A DNA stretch of 64,000 nt from Paenirhizobium naphthalenivorans (lineage in GTDB: Bacteria; Pseudomonadota; Alphaproteobacteria; Rhizobiales; Rhizobiaceae). Under the pieces are notes generated by a model. That model did not search any database, was not told where the DNA came from, and saw only the letters and a list, made by a program, of their open reading frames with translations. The position numbers and the translations under genes are program-made. Shown one piece after another: positions 35,963 to 46,353 of the stretch. Every line of letters starts with the position of its first letter. Position 1 is the stretch's first letter. Location of the stretch: contig NZ_BJZP01000011.1 of assembly GCF_007992095.1 (NCBI RefSeq), positions 62,001 through 126,000 on the forward strand, in the 5' to 3' direction.

Positions 35963-36799
35963 CTACCCCTGCAAGCGGCCCATTGCCTTTGCCATACTGT
36001 AGAGAGCGATCCCGCTCGCTGTTCCGACATTCAGGCTGTCGAGCCCCGGAGACTGGGCGATCCGCGCTGTGTGAAAACGATCGAGGATCGCCTTCGGCAA
36101 ACCCTCGCCTTCCGTGCCCATGACCAGCGCCATGCGCGCCTGCGGCACGATTTCGCCAATTTCCACCTCCCCTGCGGGGGAAAGCGCCCAGATGGCAAAA
36201 CCCTTCTCCGAAAGGCCGCCGAGCAACGCCTGGCTCGAACCGGAGCGCGCATAGGGCGTGGTCAGCACCGAGCCGACCGACACGCGCAGCGCTTTGCGGT
36301 ACAACGGATCGCAACAGGTCTCGTCGAGCAGCACCGCGTCCGCTCCGAAGGCGGCGGCGTTGCGGAACAGGGCCCCGACATTGTCGTGGTTGGAAATGCC
36401 GCAGCCGACCAGAACGAGTGATTCCTGCGGTAGCGCGGCGATCAACGTGTCGGTAGAGTCGCCGACGTCCCGCCGGCCAAGGGCCAGCACGCCTCGGTGA
36501 AGGTGAAATCCGGCGATCGCATCGAGCACCGGAGCTTCGGCAACATAGACCGGCACGTCGCCGGGAAAGGCCGCGAGCAGATCGGCCACGCCGTCCACCC
36601 GGTTGCGCAGAAGCAGCAGCTTCTCGGCGCGAATGCCCCGGCCGGCCCGGTTCGCGGCAGCGAGCATCCGCAGCACCACCGTTCCTTCGGCGATGAACTG
36701 GCCGGCGCGCCCGGTGAGATCGCGCTCGCGGATCTGCGAAAACTCGACGATCCGTGGATCGGCCGGGTCCTCGATGGCAATCAGCGTGCGTTCGGTCAT
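35963..36799 (-). CDS. TrmH/SpoU-family RNA 2'-O-methyltransferase
   Basis: 278 residues. It transfers a methyl group from S-adenosylmethionine to a ribose in rRNA or tRNA. An N-terminal substrate-binding part (about 1-110) precedes the knotted SPOUT domain with its three motifs: ISNHDNVGALFRNAAAFGAD, LVMGTEGEGLP and SLNVGTASGIALY. The exact RNA target cannot be told from sequence. The ATG at 36799 is preferred over the GTG nine nucleotides upstream. It follows the DUF6476 gene by 15 nt. Confidence 0.9.
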   Translation of the reverse strand: MTERTLIAIEDPADPRIVEFSQIRERDLTGRAGQFIAEGTVVLRMLAAANRAGRGIRAEKLLLLRNRVDGVADLLAAFPGDVPVYVAEAPVLDAIAGFHLHRGVLALGRRDVGDSTDTLIAALPQESLVLVGCGISNHDNVGALFRNAAAFGADAVLLDETCCDPLYRKALRVSVGSVLTTPYARSGSSQALLGGLSEKGFAIWALSPAGEVEIGEIVPQARMALVMGTEGEGLPKAILDRFHTARIAQSPGLDSLNVGTASGIALYSMAKAMGRLQG

Positions 36800-36814
36800 C
36801 GCCGGCACTTGCGA

Positions 36815-37201
36815 TCAGTTGGCGGAGACGGTGACGTCGGCGATGATCCGGCCGACCGACAGATCGAATACCAGCGCCTTTTTCACGCCGTCAGCAGTCG
36901 TGCCGTAAAACAGGATCTGGTTGCTCGACAGATCCGTCGAAGTCACCGAGAAGCCGGCCGGCAGCGACGCGTTGAGGTTGAGCGGCTGATCTGCCGGGAT
37001 GGCAAGGCCGGACGATGCAACGGGCTTTTCCGTGCCGTCCGGGCGCGTGACCTTGTAGACAATTGCCGCGAGCACGGCCATGAACATCAACAGCATGATG
37101 CCGCCGGAGACCAGCTGGAGTTTCACCATCTTGCGGCGGACATTCTCCATCGCCGGATCAAGCGGCTTGTCGTCCTGTTCGTCGTCGTCGAGATGGGCCA
37201 T
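36815..37201 (-). CDS. Small bitopic membrane protein, DUF6476-like
   Basis: 128 residues. An acidic cytoplasmic N-terminus (MAHLDDDEQDDKPLDP), one membrane helix (about 31-50), then a small periplasmic domain with SLPAGFSVTSTDLSS and QILFYGTTADG. The family has no known function. It is 15 nt upstream of the methyltransferase gene and divergent from the pseudouridine synthase gene. Confidence 0.75.
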   Translation of the reverse strand: MAHLDDDEQDDKPLDPAMENVRRKMVKLQLVSGGIMLLMFMAVLAAIVYKVTRPDGTEKPVASSGLAIPADQPLNLNASLPAGFSVTSTDLSSNQILFYGTTADGVKKALVFDLSVGRIIADVTVSAN

Positions 37202-37380
37202 GGTTTAAGGTCTCTGTTCCTAGAGTCCGCAAGGTCTGGTCTTTTTCCCCGATGCGAACCATTGTTCAGGGAAAAACAGCCACGAAACATGGCTTGCGAT
37301 TGTCGAAGGCGGCAGTCTGTGCCAAGTGGCAGCGAAACCTATGAGCCGCGCCACCGGTGGTTCATCACATGGGATGACAG

Positions 37381-38406
37381 ATGACCGACCCCTTTAACGA
37401 AGCCGAGGCGGCAAGAAAAGACCTGATTGCCGGAGAAGATGCCGAAGGTCGCCTTGACGCCTGGCTGGCCGGAGCCCTTGAAGGCGAGTTTTCGCGTAAC
37501 CGCGTCAAGGCGCTCATAGAACAGGGGGCCGTGACCATCAACGATGCGGCCGTCACCGAACCGAAGCGCAAGGTCCGGCCGGGCGACCGCCTGACGATCA
37601 TCCTACCCGAGCCGGAGGACCCGGAACCCAAAGGCGAGGATATTCCGCTTGAGGTGCTCTACGAAGACGCCGACCTGATCGTCATCGCCAAGCCGCCCGG
37701 TCTCGTCGTCCATCCAGGCGCCGGCAATTGGACCGGCACGCTGGTCAATGCCCTGATCCACCATTGCGGCGACAGTCTTTCGGGGATCGGCGGCGTAAAG
37801 CGCCCCGGCATCGTACACCGCCTCGACAAGGATACGTCCGGCGTCATGGTCGTCGCCAAGAACGACCTCGCCCATCGCCATCTCGCCGACCAGTTCGCCG
37901 ACCATGGTCGCACAGGCCCCCTGGAGCGCGCCTATCAGGCGATCGTCTGGGGCCGCCCGCGTGGCCTTACCGGCACGATCGACGCCCCGCTCGGCCGTGC
38001 CGGTGACCGCACCAAGCGCACCGTCAAGAAGGAGGATACCGACGATGCCCGTGAGGCGATCACCCATTACCAGGTGCTCGAGCGCTATGGCGAGAAACCG
38101 GATGCCACCTGCATCGCCTCTTTGGTCGAATGCCGGCTGGAGACCGGCCGTACGCATCAGATCCGCGTTCACATGGCCCATATCGGCCATCCGCTGATCG
38201 GCGACCAGGATTACGGCGCCGCCTTCAAGACCAAGGTAAACCTCCTGCCGGAACCGGCCTGCACGACGGTCAAGGCCTTCCCCCGCCAGGCGCTGCATGC
38301 CTATCTGCTCGCCTTCGAGCATCCGACCGCCGGCGAGACCATGCGCTTCACCGCGCCGATCCCCGCCGATATGCAGGAAATCATCGACGCGCTGCGGGCG
38401 ATCTGA
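37381..38406 (+). CDS. RluA/RluD-family 23S rRNA pseudouridine synthase
   Basis: 341 residues. An N-terminal S4 RNA-binding domain (about 20-75) is followed by the catalytic domain with Asp149 in PGIVHRLDKDTSG and ETGRTHQIRVH further on. RluD-type enzymes modify three uridines in helix 69 of 23S rRNA. The start at 37381 follows conserved spacing. An inserted acidic stretch after the S4 domain (PEPEDPEPKGED) is common in the family. It sits just upstream of rpoH, as in other rhizobia. Confidence 0.93.
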   Translation: MTDPFNEAEAARKDLIAGEDAEGRLDAWLAGALEGEFSRNRVKALIEQGAVTINDAAVTEPKRKVRPGDRLTIILPEPEDPEPKGEDIPLEVLYEDADLIVIAKPPGLVVHPGAGNWTGTLVNALIHHCGDSLSGIGGVKRPGIVHRLDKDTSGVMVVAKNDLAHRHLADQFADHGRTGPLERAYQAIVWGRPRGLTGTIDAPLGRAGDRTKRTVKKEDTDDAREAITHYQVLERYGEKPDATCIASLVECRLETGRTHQIRVHMAHIGHPLIGDQDYGAAFKTKVNLLPEPACTTVKAFPRQALHAYLLAFEHPTAGETMRFTAPIPADMQEIIDALRAI

Positions 38407-38500
38407 GCGGCTTTCTCGATCGTATTGCGAGACAAGGTGGGGCGGCTGAATGTCACGCTTGTGGCGCGCACCCCTCACACGGTCGTGATCCGCGACGCCC

Positions 38501-38529
38501 CTTGTATCCGGGTTTGGCCACACTTATCT
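38501..38529 (+). promoter_or_regulatory. Sigma-32-type promoter upstream of rpoH
   Basis: CTTG (38501-38504), an 18-nt spacer, then CTTATCT (38523-38529). This matches the alphaproteobacterial RpoH consensus of a CTTG box and a CYTATNT box. It lies about 90 bp before the rpoH start and suggests autoregulation. Confidence 0.6.
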
Positions 38530-38618
38530 GTTAGCTGGGTTTCTGTGGGATTTTGAGAAATCCACGGAGATCAGGCCCGCCGACTTACCAGGGGGCCGAA
38601 GATAGAAGGGGGTGCTTT

Positions 38619-39521
38619 ATGGCCCGCAATAATTTGCCTAGCATTACCGCCGGTGAAGGCGGTCTCAATCGTTATCTTGACGAGATCCGCAAGTTCCCCA
38701 TGCTGGAACCGCAGGAAGAATACATGCTCGCCAAGCGTTACGCCGAGCACGGTGATCGTGACGCGGCCCACAAGCTCGTCACCAGCCACCTGCGTCTCGT
38801 CGCCAAAATCGCCATGGGTTACCGTGGCTACGGCCTGCCGATCGGCGAAGTCGTTTCCGAGGGCAATGTCGGCCTGATGCAGGCGGTCAAGAAATTCGAC
38901 CCGGAGCGCGGCTTCCGCCTGGCGACCTATGCCATGTGGTGGATCAAGGCGTCGATCCAGGAGTATATCCTGCGGTCCTGGTCGCTGGTGAAGATGGGCA
39001 CGACCGCCAACCAGAAGCGGCTGTTCTTCAACCTGCGCCGTCTCAAGGGCAAGATCCAGGCGATCGAGGAAGGCGACCTGAAGCCGGAGCAGGTGGCTGA
39101 AATCGCCACCAAGCTCAAGGTGTCGGAGGAAGAGGTCATTTCGATGAACCGCCGCCTCTCGGGCGACGCCTCTCTCAACGCGCCGATCCGTGCCGCCGAG
39201 GGCGAATCCGGCCAGTGGCAGGATTGGCTGGTCGATGACCATGAGAGCCAGGAAACGGTTCTGATCCAGCAGGACGAACTCGAAACCCGTCGTCACATGC
39301 TGGCGAAGGCCATGAGCGTGCTGAACGACCGCGAGCGCCGCATTTTCCAGGCGCGGCGCCTGTCCGAAGATCCGGTGACACTTGAAGAGCTGTCCGCAGA
39401 GTTCGACATCAGCCGCGAACGCGTGCGCCAGATCGAGGTTCGCGCCTTCGAAAAAGTGCAGGAAGCGGTGCAGAAGGAAGCTCTTGAGCGCGCCTCGGCC
39501 CTTCGCGTCGTCGAGGCCTAA
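38619..39521 (+). CDS. rpoH: RNA polymerase sigma factor RpoH (sigma-32)
   Basis: 300 residues, the usual length. Region 2 is visible as HLRLVAKIAMGYRGYGLPIGEVVSEG (split by the conserved GYG) and FRLATYAMWWIKASIQEYILRSWSLVK. The RpoH box is NQKRLFFNLRRLKGKI. Region 4 has LEELSAEFDISRERVRQIE. It directs heat-shock gene transcription. The ATG at 38619 has AGAAGGGGG upstream and gives the conserved MARNNLPSI start. An upstream extension of the frame is discarded. This is the RpoH1-type copy by neighbourhood. Confidence 0.97.
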   Translation: MARNNLPSITAGEGGLNRYLDEIRKFPMLEPQEEYMLAKRYAEHGDRDAAHKLVTSHLRLVAKIAMGYRGYGLPIGEVVSEGNVGLMQAVKKFDPERGFRLATYAMWWIKASIQEYILRSWSLVKMGTTANQKRLFFNLRRLKGKIQAIEEGDLKPEQVAEIATKLKVSEEEVISMNRRLSGDASLNAPIRAAEGESGQWQDWLVDDHESQETVLIQQDELETRRHMLAKAMSVLNDRERRIFQARRLSEDPVTLEELSAEFDISRERVRQIEVRAFEKVQEAVQKEALERASALRVVEA

Positions 39522-39550
39522 GCGTCCGAACGCCCATTCATGCGAACATC

Positions 39551-39584
39551 AAAAAACCCGGGTCTTGGCCACCCGGGTTTTCAT
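39551..39584. terminator. Bidirectional terminator between rpoH and the convergent gene
   Basis: AAACCCGGGT (39554-39563) pairs with ACCCGGGTTT (39571-39580) around a 7-nt loop. A run of six A on one side and TTTT on the other allow termination in both directions. Confidence 0.9.
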
Positions 39585-39608
39585 TTGCGGATCGTGACGG
39601 CGTAGCGA

Positions 39609-41948
39609 TCAGTTGCCAGGCGTACCGAGGGCCGCCCATTCCTTCATGACCTGATCGAAGACAGCCGCACCTGCGGCTCCCTTGTCGAGCGTCAAAAGAG
39701 CACGACGGCCGTTGCGATAGCTGATCGGTATGTCGATCCAGCCGCGATTGGCCAGGAGATCGAGATTGGACTTCGCCACGTCCGCGAAGTCGTTGAGCGC
39801 CACCAGATAGGTATCGTCGGTAATCTTTGCCGACACCGCGACGAGATTGTCGCCGCGATCCTGCTCCGTCCGCTTCATGGAGATCCGCTCCAGCTTGTCG
39901 ATCGCCCCACCTTCGAAATCCGCCGGGAGGGAGAAGACGACCTCGATCAGATGGCTGGCAGGCAATGAGCTGTCGGAATTGCGTTTTATGGTCATCAGCG
40001 CGGTCAGGCCGCGATCGGGAAAGGTAATTTTGCCCTGGATCTCGGGATTGGGCTTGCCGTCCTCACCTGTCTCGCGCACGGCCGTCCATGCGATCGTGCC
40101 CGGGATCGCGGTGGGCGTCGTCTGTCCCAGCCGCTCCTCATAGAGAAAAGCACGCTCGCCGTCGACGGCCGCGGCAACGCCCGATGCCGGCGCCGTGCCC
40201 GAGGGTGCCACTGCCTGCGGCACGCCGGCATTGGTGCCGACGGCTGGCTGATCGGTCGGTTCGACGGCCGAGGCGACATTTTGCTGGGAAACGGACTTGC
40301 CTTCGGTCGCAGGCCCGCCCGGCGCCGTTGTACCAGCCCCTTCGTCAACCTCCGTCCCATCCGCCTTCAGACGCTGGGTAAACTTCTGGCCACTGGTGGC
40401 GCCATCGTCCGCCGCTTCCTTGGCAGGGGCCTTGCCGCCATCAGCCATCGCCGGCTGGCCCGTCGCAGTCTCCGCACCGGTCGAAGCGCCGGGTTGCGTT
40501 TCCGGCGTCTGTGCCGTTTCGGTGGCCGGGCTCGACCCAGTCAACCCGGCGATAAATTGTGAAACCTGGTCCCTATAGCTCCAGGCAGCAAAACCGCCAC
40601 CGGCAATCAGCGCCGCCCCAAGAATCCCAAGCACGACCGGCGCGTAGTTGCGCCGTTGCTTCGGTTCAATCCGATAGACGCGCTGCTGGGTTTCCGCAAG
40701 AAAGGCATCGACATCCTCTCCATCCCGTGGCGGCACCTCGGCCTCAGGAGCGACTCCCGGCTGTATCGGCGCTGGCTCCACAGCCGGAACCTCGCCCTCA
40801 ACCGCACCCGTCGTTTGCGACGGGCTCGGCTTGTCGTATTCGGCGAACCAGTCGGAGAAATCCTCGGCGGCCGGCAGATCGCGCGATGCACTGTCAACCG
40901 CCGTCGCCGACGGCTGGGCGTAGGTGGAACTGTCCCAATCGGGAAGATCGAGTGCGGCGGACTGCGAAGCCTCGGGCGCGGCGGCAGCGGGCTCGACCGG
41001 CAGTTCCCACGGCTCGTATTCAACCGGCTGAGCAACGTCAGGCTGCGGCTCTACAGGCCCCGCCTGATCGACATCAGCATTCGCCGGGCCCCTAGGACTC
41101 CAATCACTGCCACCTGTTATCGGGACTTCCATCACACGATTATAGGCAGGAACGACCGGCGCCGGCTCAAAGACAGAGGGTTCGGGCGCGACCGACTCGA
41201 TCTCAGCGATTTCCGCCTCGGCCTCGTCCGCCCTTACACTCGCGCGGTGCTCTTCCGGCTCCTCTTCCAAGGTCGGCGAGGCATAGACCTGTTCCTGCTC
41301 GACAGGCGGCAACGCGGAATGGTCGACGTCCTCATAGGCCGGCACTGCCGGCACCACGGTTTCCTCTACCGGCTCCTCTACGGTTTGCACTGGCTCGTCG
41401 GCCCATTGGACCGGAGCTTCCTGCTCGGCTTCCGGCTCGCGCGCCTGCTCCGCCTCCTCGGCATAGGCCGCCTCGGCATGCTCTTCAGGCTCCGCGTACT
41501 CTTGATGCTCGGCAATAGCCTCCGGTTCCGAATGGTATTCCGGCTCAGCCGGGGCAGCCCAATCCTCGGCTGGCCGGGCGACCGGCTCTTCCTGGACAGG
41601 CTCCTCGACCACGACAGGCTGAGCTTCGGCCTCACGTTCTTCGGCGGACGAAGACTGCTCAGCCCACTCGTCTTCCGCAGTGGGCTGAGGCGTCATCGCC
41701 TCCTCGAAGGTCGCGACGGCTTCCTCCTCCGGCATGGCCTCGGCGTGCTCGGCCTCGACCTCCTCTATCGCGACATCCAGCTTGGTCAGCTGGCGCTGGA
41801 TCATGGCCTCCGGCGGCCGCGGGTTCATGTTCTCCAGCTGCCGCAGCACGGCGCTGCGTGCCTTGTCATAGACCTTGGCACGCATCTCTGGTGTATTGTT
41901 CGACAGGCCGTCCACGGCACGCCGGATAACCGCTATGAAGTCAGCCAT
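39609..41948 (-). CDS. Large acidic single-pass membrane protein of unknown function
   Basis: 779 residues. An N-terminal helical segment (about 1-70, ADFIAVIRRAVDGLSNN) leads into a very long Glu/Pro/Ala-rich region (about 70-430) with many VEEPVEE-type repeats. One membrane helix (about 438-460, YAPVVLGILGAALIAGG) follows, then an Ala/Thr-rich linker. A folded C-terminal domain occupies about 590-779 (GTIAWTAVRE, ITFPDRGLTALMTIKRN, WIDIPISYRNGRRALLTLDKG). It occurs at this place between rpoH and purA in rhizobia as a hypothetical protein. The architecture suggests a cytoplasmic disordered arm and a periplasmic domain. No function is known. Start ATG at 41948. Confidence 0.82.
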   Translation of the reverse strand: MADFIAVIRRAVDGLSNNTPEMRAKVYDKARSAVLRQLENMNPRPPEAMIQRQLTKLDVAIEEVEAEHAEAMPEEEAVATFEEAMTPQPTAEDEWAEQSSSAEEREAEAQPVVVEEPVQEEPVARPAEDWAAPAEPEYHSEPEAIAEHQEYAEPEEHAEAAYAEEAEQAREPEAEQEAPVQWADEPVQTVEEPVEETVVPAVPAYEDVDHSALPPVEQEQVYASPTLEEEPEEHRASVRADEAEAEIAEIESVAPEPSVFEPAPVVPAYNRVMEVPITGGSDWSPRGPANADVDQAGPVEPQPDVAQPVEYEPWELPVEPAAAAPEASQSAALDLPDWDSSTYAQPSATAVDSASRDLPAAEDFSDWFAEYDKPSPSQTTGAVEGEVPAVEPAPIQPGVAPEAEVPPRDGEDVDAFLAETQQRVYRIEPKQRRNYAPVVLGILGAALIAGGGFAAWSYRDQVSQFIAGLTGSSPATETAQTPETQPGASTGAETATGQPAMADGGKAPAKEAADDGATSGQKFTQRLKADGTEVDEGAGTTAPGGPATEGKSVSQQNVASAVEPTDQPAVGTNAGVPQAVAPSGTAPASGVAAAVDGERAFLYEERLGQTTPTAIPGTIAWTAVRETGEDGKPNPEIQGKITFPDRGLTALMTIKRNSDSSLPASHLIEVVFSLPADFEGGAIDKLERISMKRTEQDRGDNLVAVSAKITDDTYLVALNDFADVAKSNLDLLANRGWIDIPISYRNGRRALLTLDKGAAGAAVFDQVMKEWAALGTPGN

Positions 41949-42008
41949 CAGCACTTTCTCGTTGTCGCCGGCACCGGCCGGCTGGCAAAAGCTTAACGAA
42001 AACTAAGC

Positions 42009-43307
<1,299 letters not shown>

Positions 43308-43504
43308 TTCGAAATCCTGTCTATCGCGCAACAGTCTGCGCCTTATCCAAACCCGCGCATCTATACTGTGTTGTTTTTATGAAATCGACTCGTTATGCGC
43401 GCCAAATCGGCTTTTTGCGTGACAAAACGCGGCCCCTCGCCTATCCGATGCGGTGACTAACGCCCTAACGCCCCACTCCCAACCAACCTTGCTGGTGAAA
43501 TCCC

Positions 43505-44395
43505 TTGCTTCTCAGAGCCTACCTATTTCTGACCGTCGCAACGCTTTTTTGGGGCGGCAACACCGTTGTCGGCAAGCTTGCCGTCGGCCACGTCAGCCCG
43601 ATGGTGCTCAATTTCTCCCGCTGGGCCGTCGCGCTGGTCATCATCTGCTCGATCTCCGTTCCGCAGTTGAAGAAGGACTGGCCGGCACTGAAACGCCACT
43701 GGTGGCTGCTGCTTGGCTATGGCGCGATCGGTTATACAGCCTTCAACGGCTTTCTTTATACGGCGCTCAAATACACAACCGCAGTCAACGGCGCGATCGA
43801 GCAGGGCGGCATTCCGGTGCTCATCTTTATTCTCAACTTCCTGCTGTTTCGCATACCTGTCTCCTTCATCCAGATCATCGGCTTCGCCATCAGCTTCGTC
43901 GGCGTCGCGCTGACCGCGACCCGCGGCGACATCCATGTCCTCCTGTCGCTGGCGCTGAACTTTGGCGACGCGCTGCTGCTGCTCGCCGTCGCAGCCTATG
44001 CCGTCTATACGATCGCGCTGCGCTGGAAGCCGGCGATCCACTGGAAAAGCCTGATGGCCGCTTCCGCGCTCGGCGGCGCGTTGACGGGCCTGCCGCTCGT
44101 GATCTGGGAGGCGGCGAACGGCTCGATGATCCTGCCGGATGTCGCCGGTCTCGGCATGATCGCCTATGCAGCGCTTCTCCCCTCGCTGATCTCGCAGGTC
44201 TTTTATGTGCTCGGCGTCGAAGGAATTGGCGCCAACCGGGCTGGCCTTTTCATCAACCTGGTCCCCGTCTTCGGCACTCTGCTGTCGCTCGTTATTCTCG
44301 GGGAGGCTCTCCGTCCGTTACATCTCATCGCGCTGGTGCTCGTCCTCGGTGGCATTGCGATTGCCGAATGGGGCAAACCCAAACAGCCGGCCTGA
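43505..44395 (+). CDS. EamA-family (DMT superfamily) membrane transporter
   Basis: 296 residues and ten predicted membrane helices in two EamA repeats (about 5-135 and 150-290). The conserved FWGGNTVVGK is at the first helix. Members export metabolites or amino acids, and the substrate cannot be predicted. The start appears to be TTG at 43505 with GGTGA 8 nt upstream, since no in-frame ATG or GTG precedes the first helix. A strong hairpin follows the stop. Confidence 0.85.
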   Translation: MLLRAYLFLTVATLFWGGNTVVGKLAVGHVSPMVLNFSRWAVALVIICSISVPQLKKDWPALKRHWWLLLGYGAIGYTAFNGFLYTALKYTTAVNGAIEQGGIPVLIFILNFLLFRIPVSFIQIIGFAISFVGVALTATRGDIHVLLSLALNFGDALLLLAVAAYAVYTIALRWKPAIHWKSLMAASALGGALTGLPLVIWEAANGSMILPDVAGLGMIAYAALLPSLISQVFYVLGVEGIGANRAGLFINLVPVFGTLLSLVILGEALRPLHLIALVLVLGGIAIAEWGKPKQPA

Positions 44396-44401
44396 TGTTG
44401 C

Positions 44402-44430
44402 GCGCGCGACGAACTCAAGCCGTCGCGCGC
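44402..44430 (+). terminator. Hairpin downstream of the EamA gene
   Basis: GCGCGCGACG (44402-44411) pairs with CGTCGCGCGC (44421-44430) around a 9-nt loop, 6 nt after the stop. There is no T-run, so it may act with Rho or as mRNA end protection. Confidence 0.5.
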
Positions 44431-44469
44431 CTGGGGCGCTCGCTTTAAGGCAGCACCCTGCACGCAATA

Positions 44470-44485
44470 TGATGCTTTTCCAAGC
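44470..44485 (+). promoter_or_regulatory. Motif shared by the creatininase and binding-protein promoters (copy 1)
   Basis: TGATGCTTTTCCAAGC lies 50 bp before the creatininase start. A copy differing at one position is at 46403-46418, 74 bp before the ABC binding-protein gene. It probably marks common regulation, perhaps by the LysR protein encoded between them. Confidence 0.5.
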
Positions 44486-44535
44486 CCGCTTTATTGCCTA
44501 ATCGATTCCCTGAGAAACCTACGAGGGAAGCAGCC

Positions 44536-45333
44536 ATGGCAAAGCCATTTTTCTGGAACGAACTGAACACCGCGGATTTCGCCGGGCTTTCCCCCGAGAC
44601 GACGATCGCCATTCTGCCGATCGCCTCGACCGAACAGCACGGTCCGCACCTGCCGATCGCGACCGACGTCGCGATCGCCAACGGCATGCTGGCGGAACTG
44701 AAGAACCAGCGCCCCGACGATCTCGACTTCCTCGTCCTGCCAACCCAGGAGATCGGCAAGGCCAACGAACATATCCACGGCCCCGGCACACTCTCCTTCG
44801 GCCCGGAAATCCTGATACCCGCCTGGACCGCCATCGGCACCAAGGTCGCCGAGGCCGGCATCCGCAAGATGGTGATCGTCAATTCTCACGGCGGCAATGT
44901 CGACGTGATGAGCATCGTCGCCCGCGAACTGCGCGTCCGCCACCAGATGGCTGTGGTCTCCACCCAGTGGGGTCGGTTCGGCAATCCAGACGGCATGATC
45001 TCCGAGCACGAGAGCCGCTATGGCATCCATGGCGGCGAGGTCGAGACCTCGTTGATGCTCTATTTCCGCCCGGAACTGGTGCGCATGGAAAACGCACAGA
45101 ATTTTGTCTCCAAGGCAGAGGAGATGCGGTCCAACTCCAAGTTCCTGACCCCGCTGCCGCCGCATTCGCTGGCCTGGATCGCCCATGACCTCAACCCGAA
45201 CGGCGTCGTCGGCGATGCCTCCAAGGGGACGGAGGAAAAGGGCGAAGCGATCTGCAAACATCAGATCGCAGGCTTCGTCGAACTGCTGCGCGACCTCACC
45301 CGCTATCCGTTGTCAAACCTCTATTCGCGCTGA
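44536..45333 (+). CDS. Creatininase-family amidohydrolase
   Basis: 265 residues. Metal-binding residues of the creatininase fold are visible: the Glu/His in STEQHGPHLP (about 31-40), the aspartate in ATDVAIANG, the histidine in NSHGGNVD (about 115-122) and the glutamate in HGGEVETSLM. The family includes creatinine amidohydrolase, but also enzymes acting on other cyclic amides, so the substrate is open. The ATG at 44536 has GAGGGAAG upstream. It runs toward the LysR gene and overlaps its 3' end by 13 nt. A shared promoter motif ties it to the ABC/deaminase/oxidase operon beyond. Confidence 0.88.
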   Translation: MAKPFFWNELNTADFAGLSPETTIAILPIASTEQHGPHLPIATDVAIANGMLAELKNQRPDDLDFLVLPTQEIGKANEHIHGPGTLSFGPEILIPAWTAIGTKVAEAGIRKMVIVNSHGGNVDVMSIVARELRVRHQMAVVSTQWGRFGNPDGMISEHESRYGIHGGEVETSLMLYFRPELVRMENAQNFVSKAEEMRSNSKFLTPLPPHSLAWIAHDLNPNGVVGDASKGTEEKGEAICKHQIAGFVELLRDLTRYPLSNLYSR

Positions 45334-46310
45334 TCCTCCTCTCGGGACGCAAGGGCCCGATCACCCGGTTTATCACCCGCCGGGATGTGGCCCTTGCCCT
45401 GCAATTCCTGCACAAGATCCAGAAGCTCCTGCATCAGATACTCGACAAACAGGCTGGTCGTCGCGTCGAGCGGGGCACGGGCACGGGCGAAGAGCTTCAT
45501 CGGCTGATGCCGCAACTGGGCTTCGAGCAAGGGTCGGAAAACCAGTTCGCCGGCCCGGCATTCGCTGATCACGTCGAGCGGATTGAGCAGCGTCAGCCCG
45601 ACGCCACACCTGACCAACTGCTTCATCAACTCGGACGAATTGGTCTCGAGCACCGGTTCAACAGGAAGCGGCACAGGCGCGAGCGCAAGATCGATGATAT
45701 TGCGCAGGCTGGTGCCGGGTTGTGCCAGCACCAGCTTTTCCTGCACCACGTCGGCCAGATCGATCGGCCCCGTCTCATGGGAAAGCGGATGACCGGGCGG
45801 CAAGACAACGCCGACCGGCACGTCGAAATTGGCCAGCGTCCGGATGCCGGGCGTCGCCGGAATATTGAAGCCGAGCCCGATGTCGACCTCGCCCGTCAGC
45901 ACCGGATTGATGGTGGTCGAGCCACCATCGTTGCGCAATTTGATTCGCACGCGGGGATGTGCGTCAAGAAAGCGAGCCAGGATCTGCGGCAAGGGTCCGG
46001 ACGCGAGCCCGACCGTCGTGACCAGCGTTACCCTGCCCGCTTGTGGCATTCTCAGGCCACGGATACGCGCTTCGAGCTTCTCATAGTTCTTGAGGACGTC
46101 GCGGATATGCTCGACGCAAAGCTCGCCGGCCGCCGTCAGACGCAGCCCGCGCGGCAACCGCTCGAAGATCGGCGCGCCGAGCTCCTCCTCAAGCGCCAGG
46201 ATCTGGCGGTTGACCGCCGACGAGGCGACATTGAGGCGCGCCGCGGCCTTGCGGATCGACCCGCAACGCACGATTTCGTTAATGTATTGCAGCTTTCGGG
46301 AATGAAGCAC
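45321..46310 (-). CDS. LysR-type regulator of the neighbouring catabolic cluster
   Basis: 329 residues. The N-terminal winged helix-turn-helix (about 4-62, LQYINEIVRCGSIRKAAARLNVASSAV split by the turn) and the inducer-binding domain (about 92-300) are typical LysR. The C-terminus has an unusually charged tail of about 25 residues. The start is GTG at 46310 without a clear ribosome-binding site. It is divergent from the ABC binding-protein gene and convergent with the creatininase gene, the classic arrangement for a local regulator of both. Confidence 0.92.
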   Translation of the reverse strand: MLHSRKLQYINEIVRCGSIRKAAARLNVASSAVNRQILALEEELGAPIFERLPRGLRLTAAGELCVEHIRDVLKNYEKLEARIRGLRMPQAGRVTLVTTVGLASGPLPQILARFLDAHPRVRIKLRNDGGSTTINPVLTGEVDIGLGFNIPATPGIRTLANFDVPVGVVLPPGHPLSHETGPIDLADVVQEKLVLAQPGTSLRNIIDLALAPVPLPVEPVLETNSSELMKQLVRCGVGLTLLNPLDVISECRAGELVFRPLLEAQLRHQPMKLFARARAPLDATTSLFVEYLMQELLDLVQELQGKGHIPAGDKPGDRALASREEDQRE

Positions 46311-46353
46311 GGGAACACCATTGCATATTTTTTAGCCACACAGCATTATTTAA

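Noticed and set aside
40656-41996. 446-residue open frame opposite the acidic membrane protein
   Set aside because: Its Arg/Leu repeats mirror the Glu/Pro codons on the other strand. Not an independent gene.
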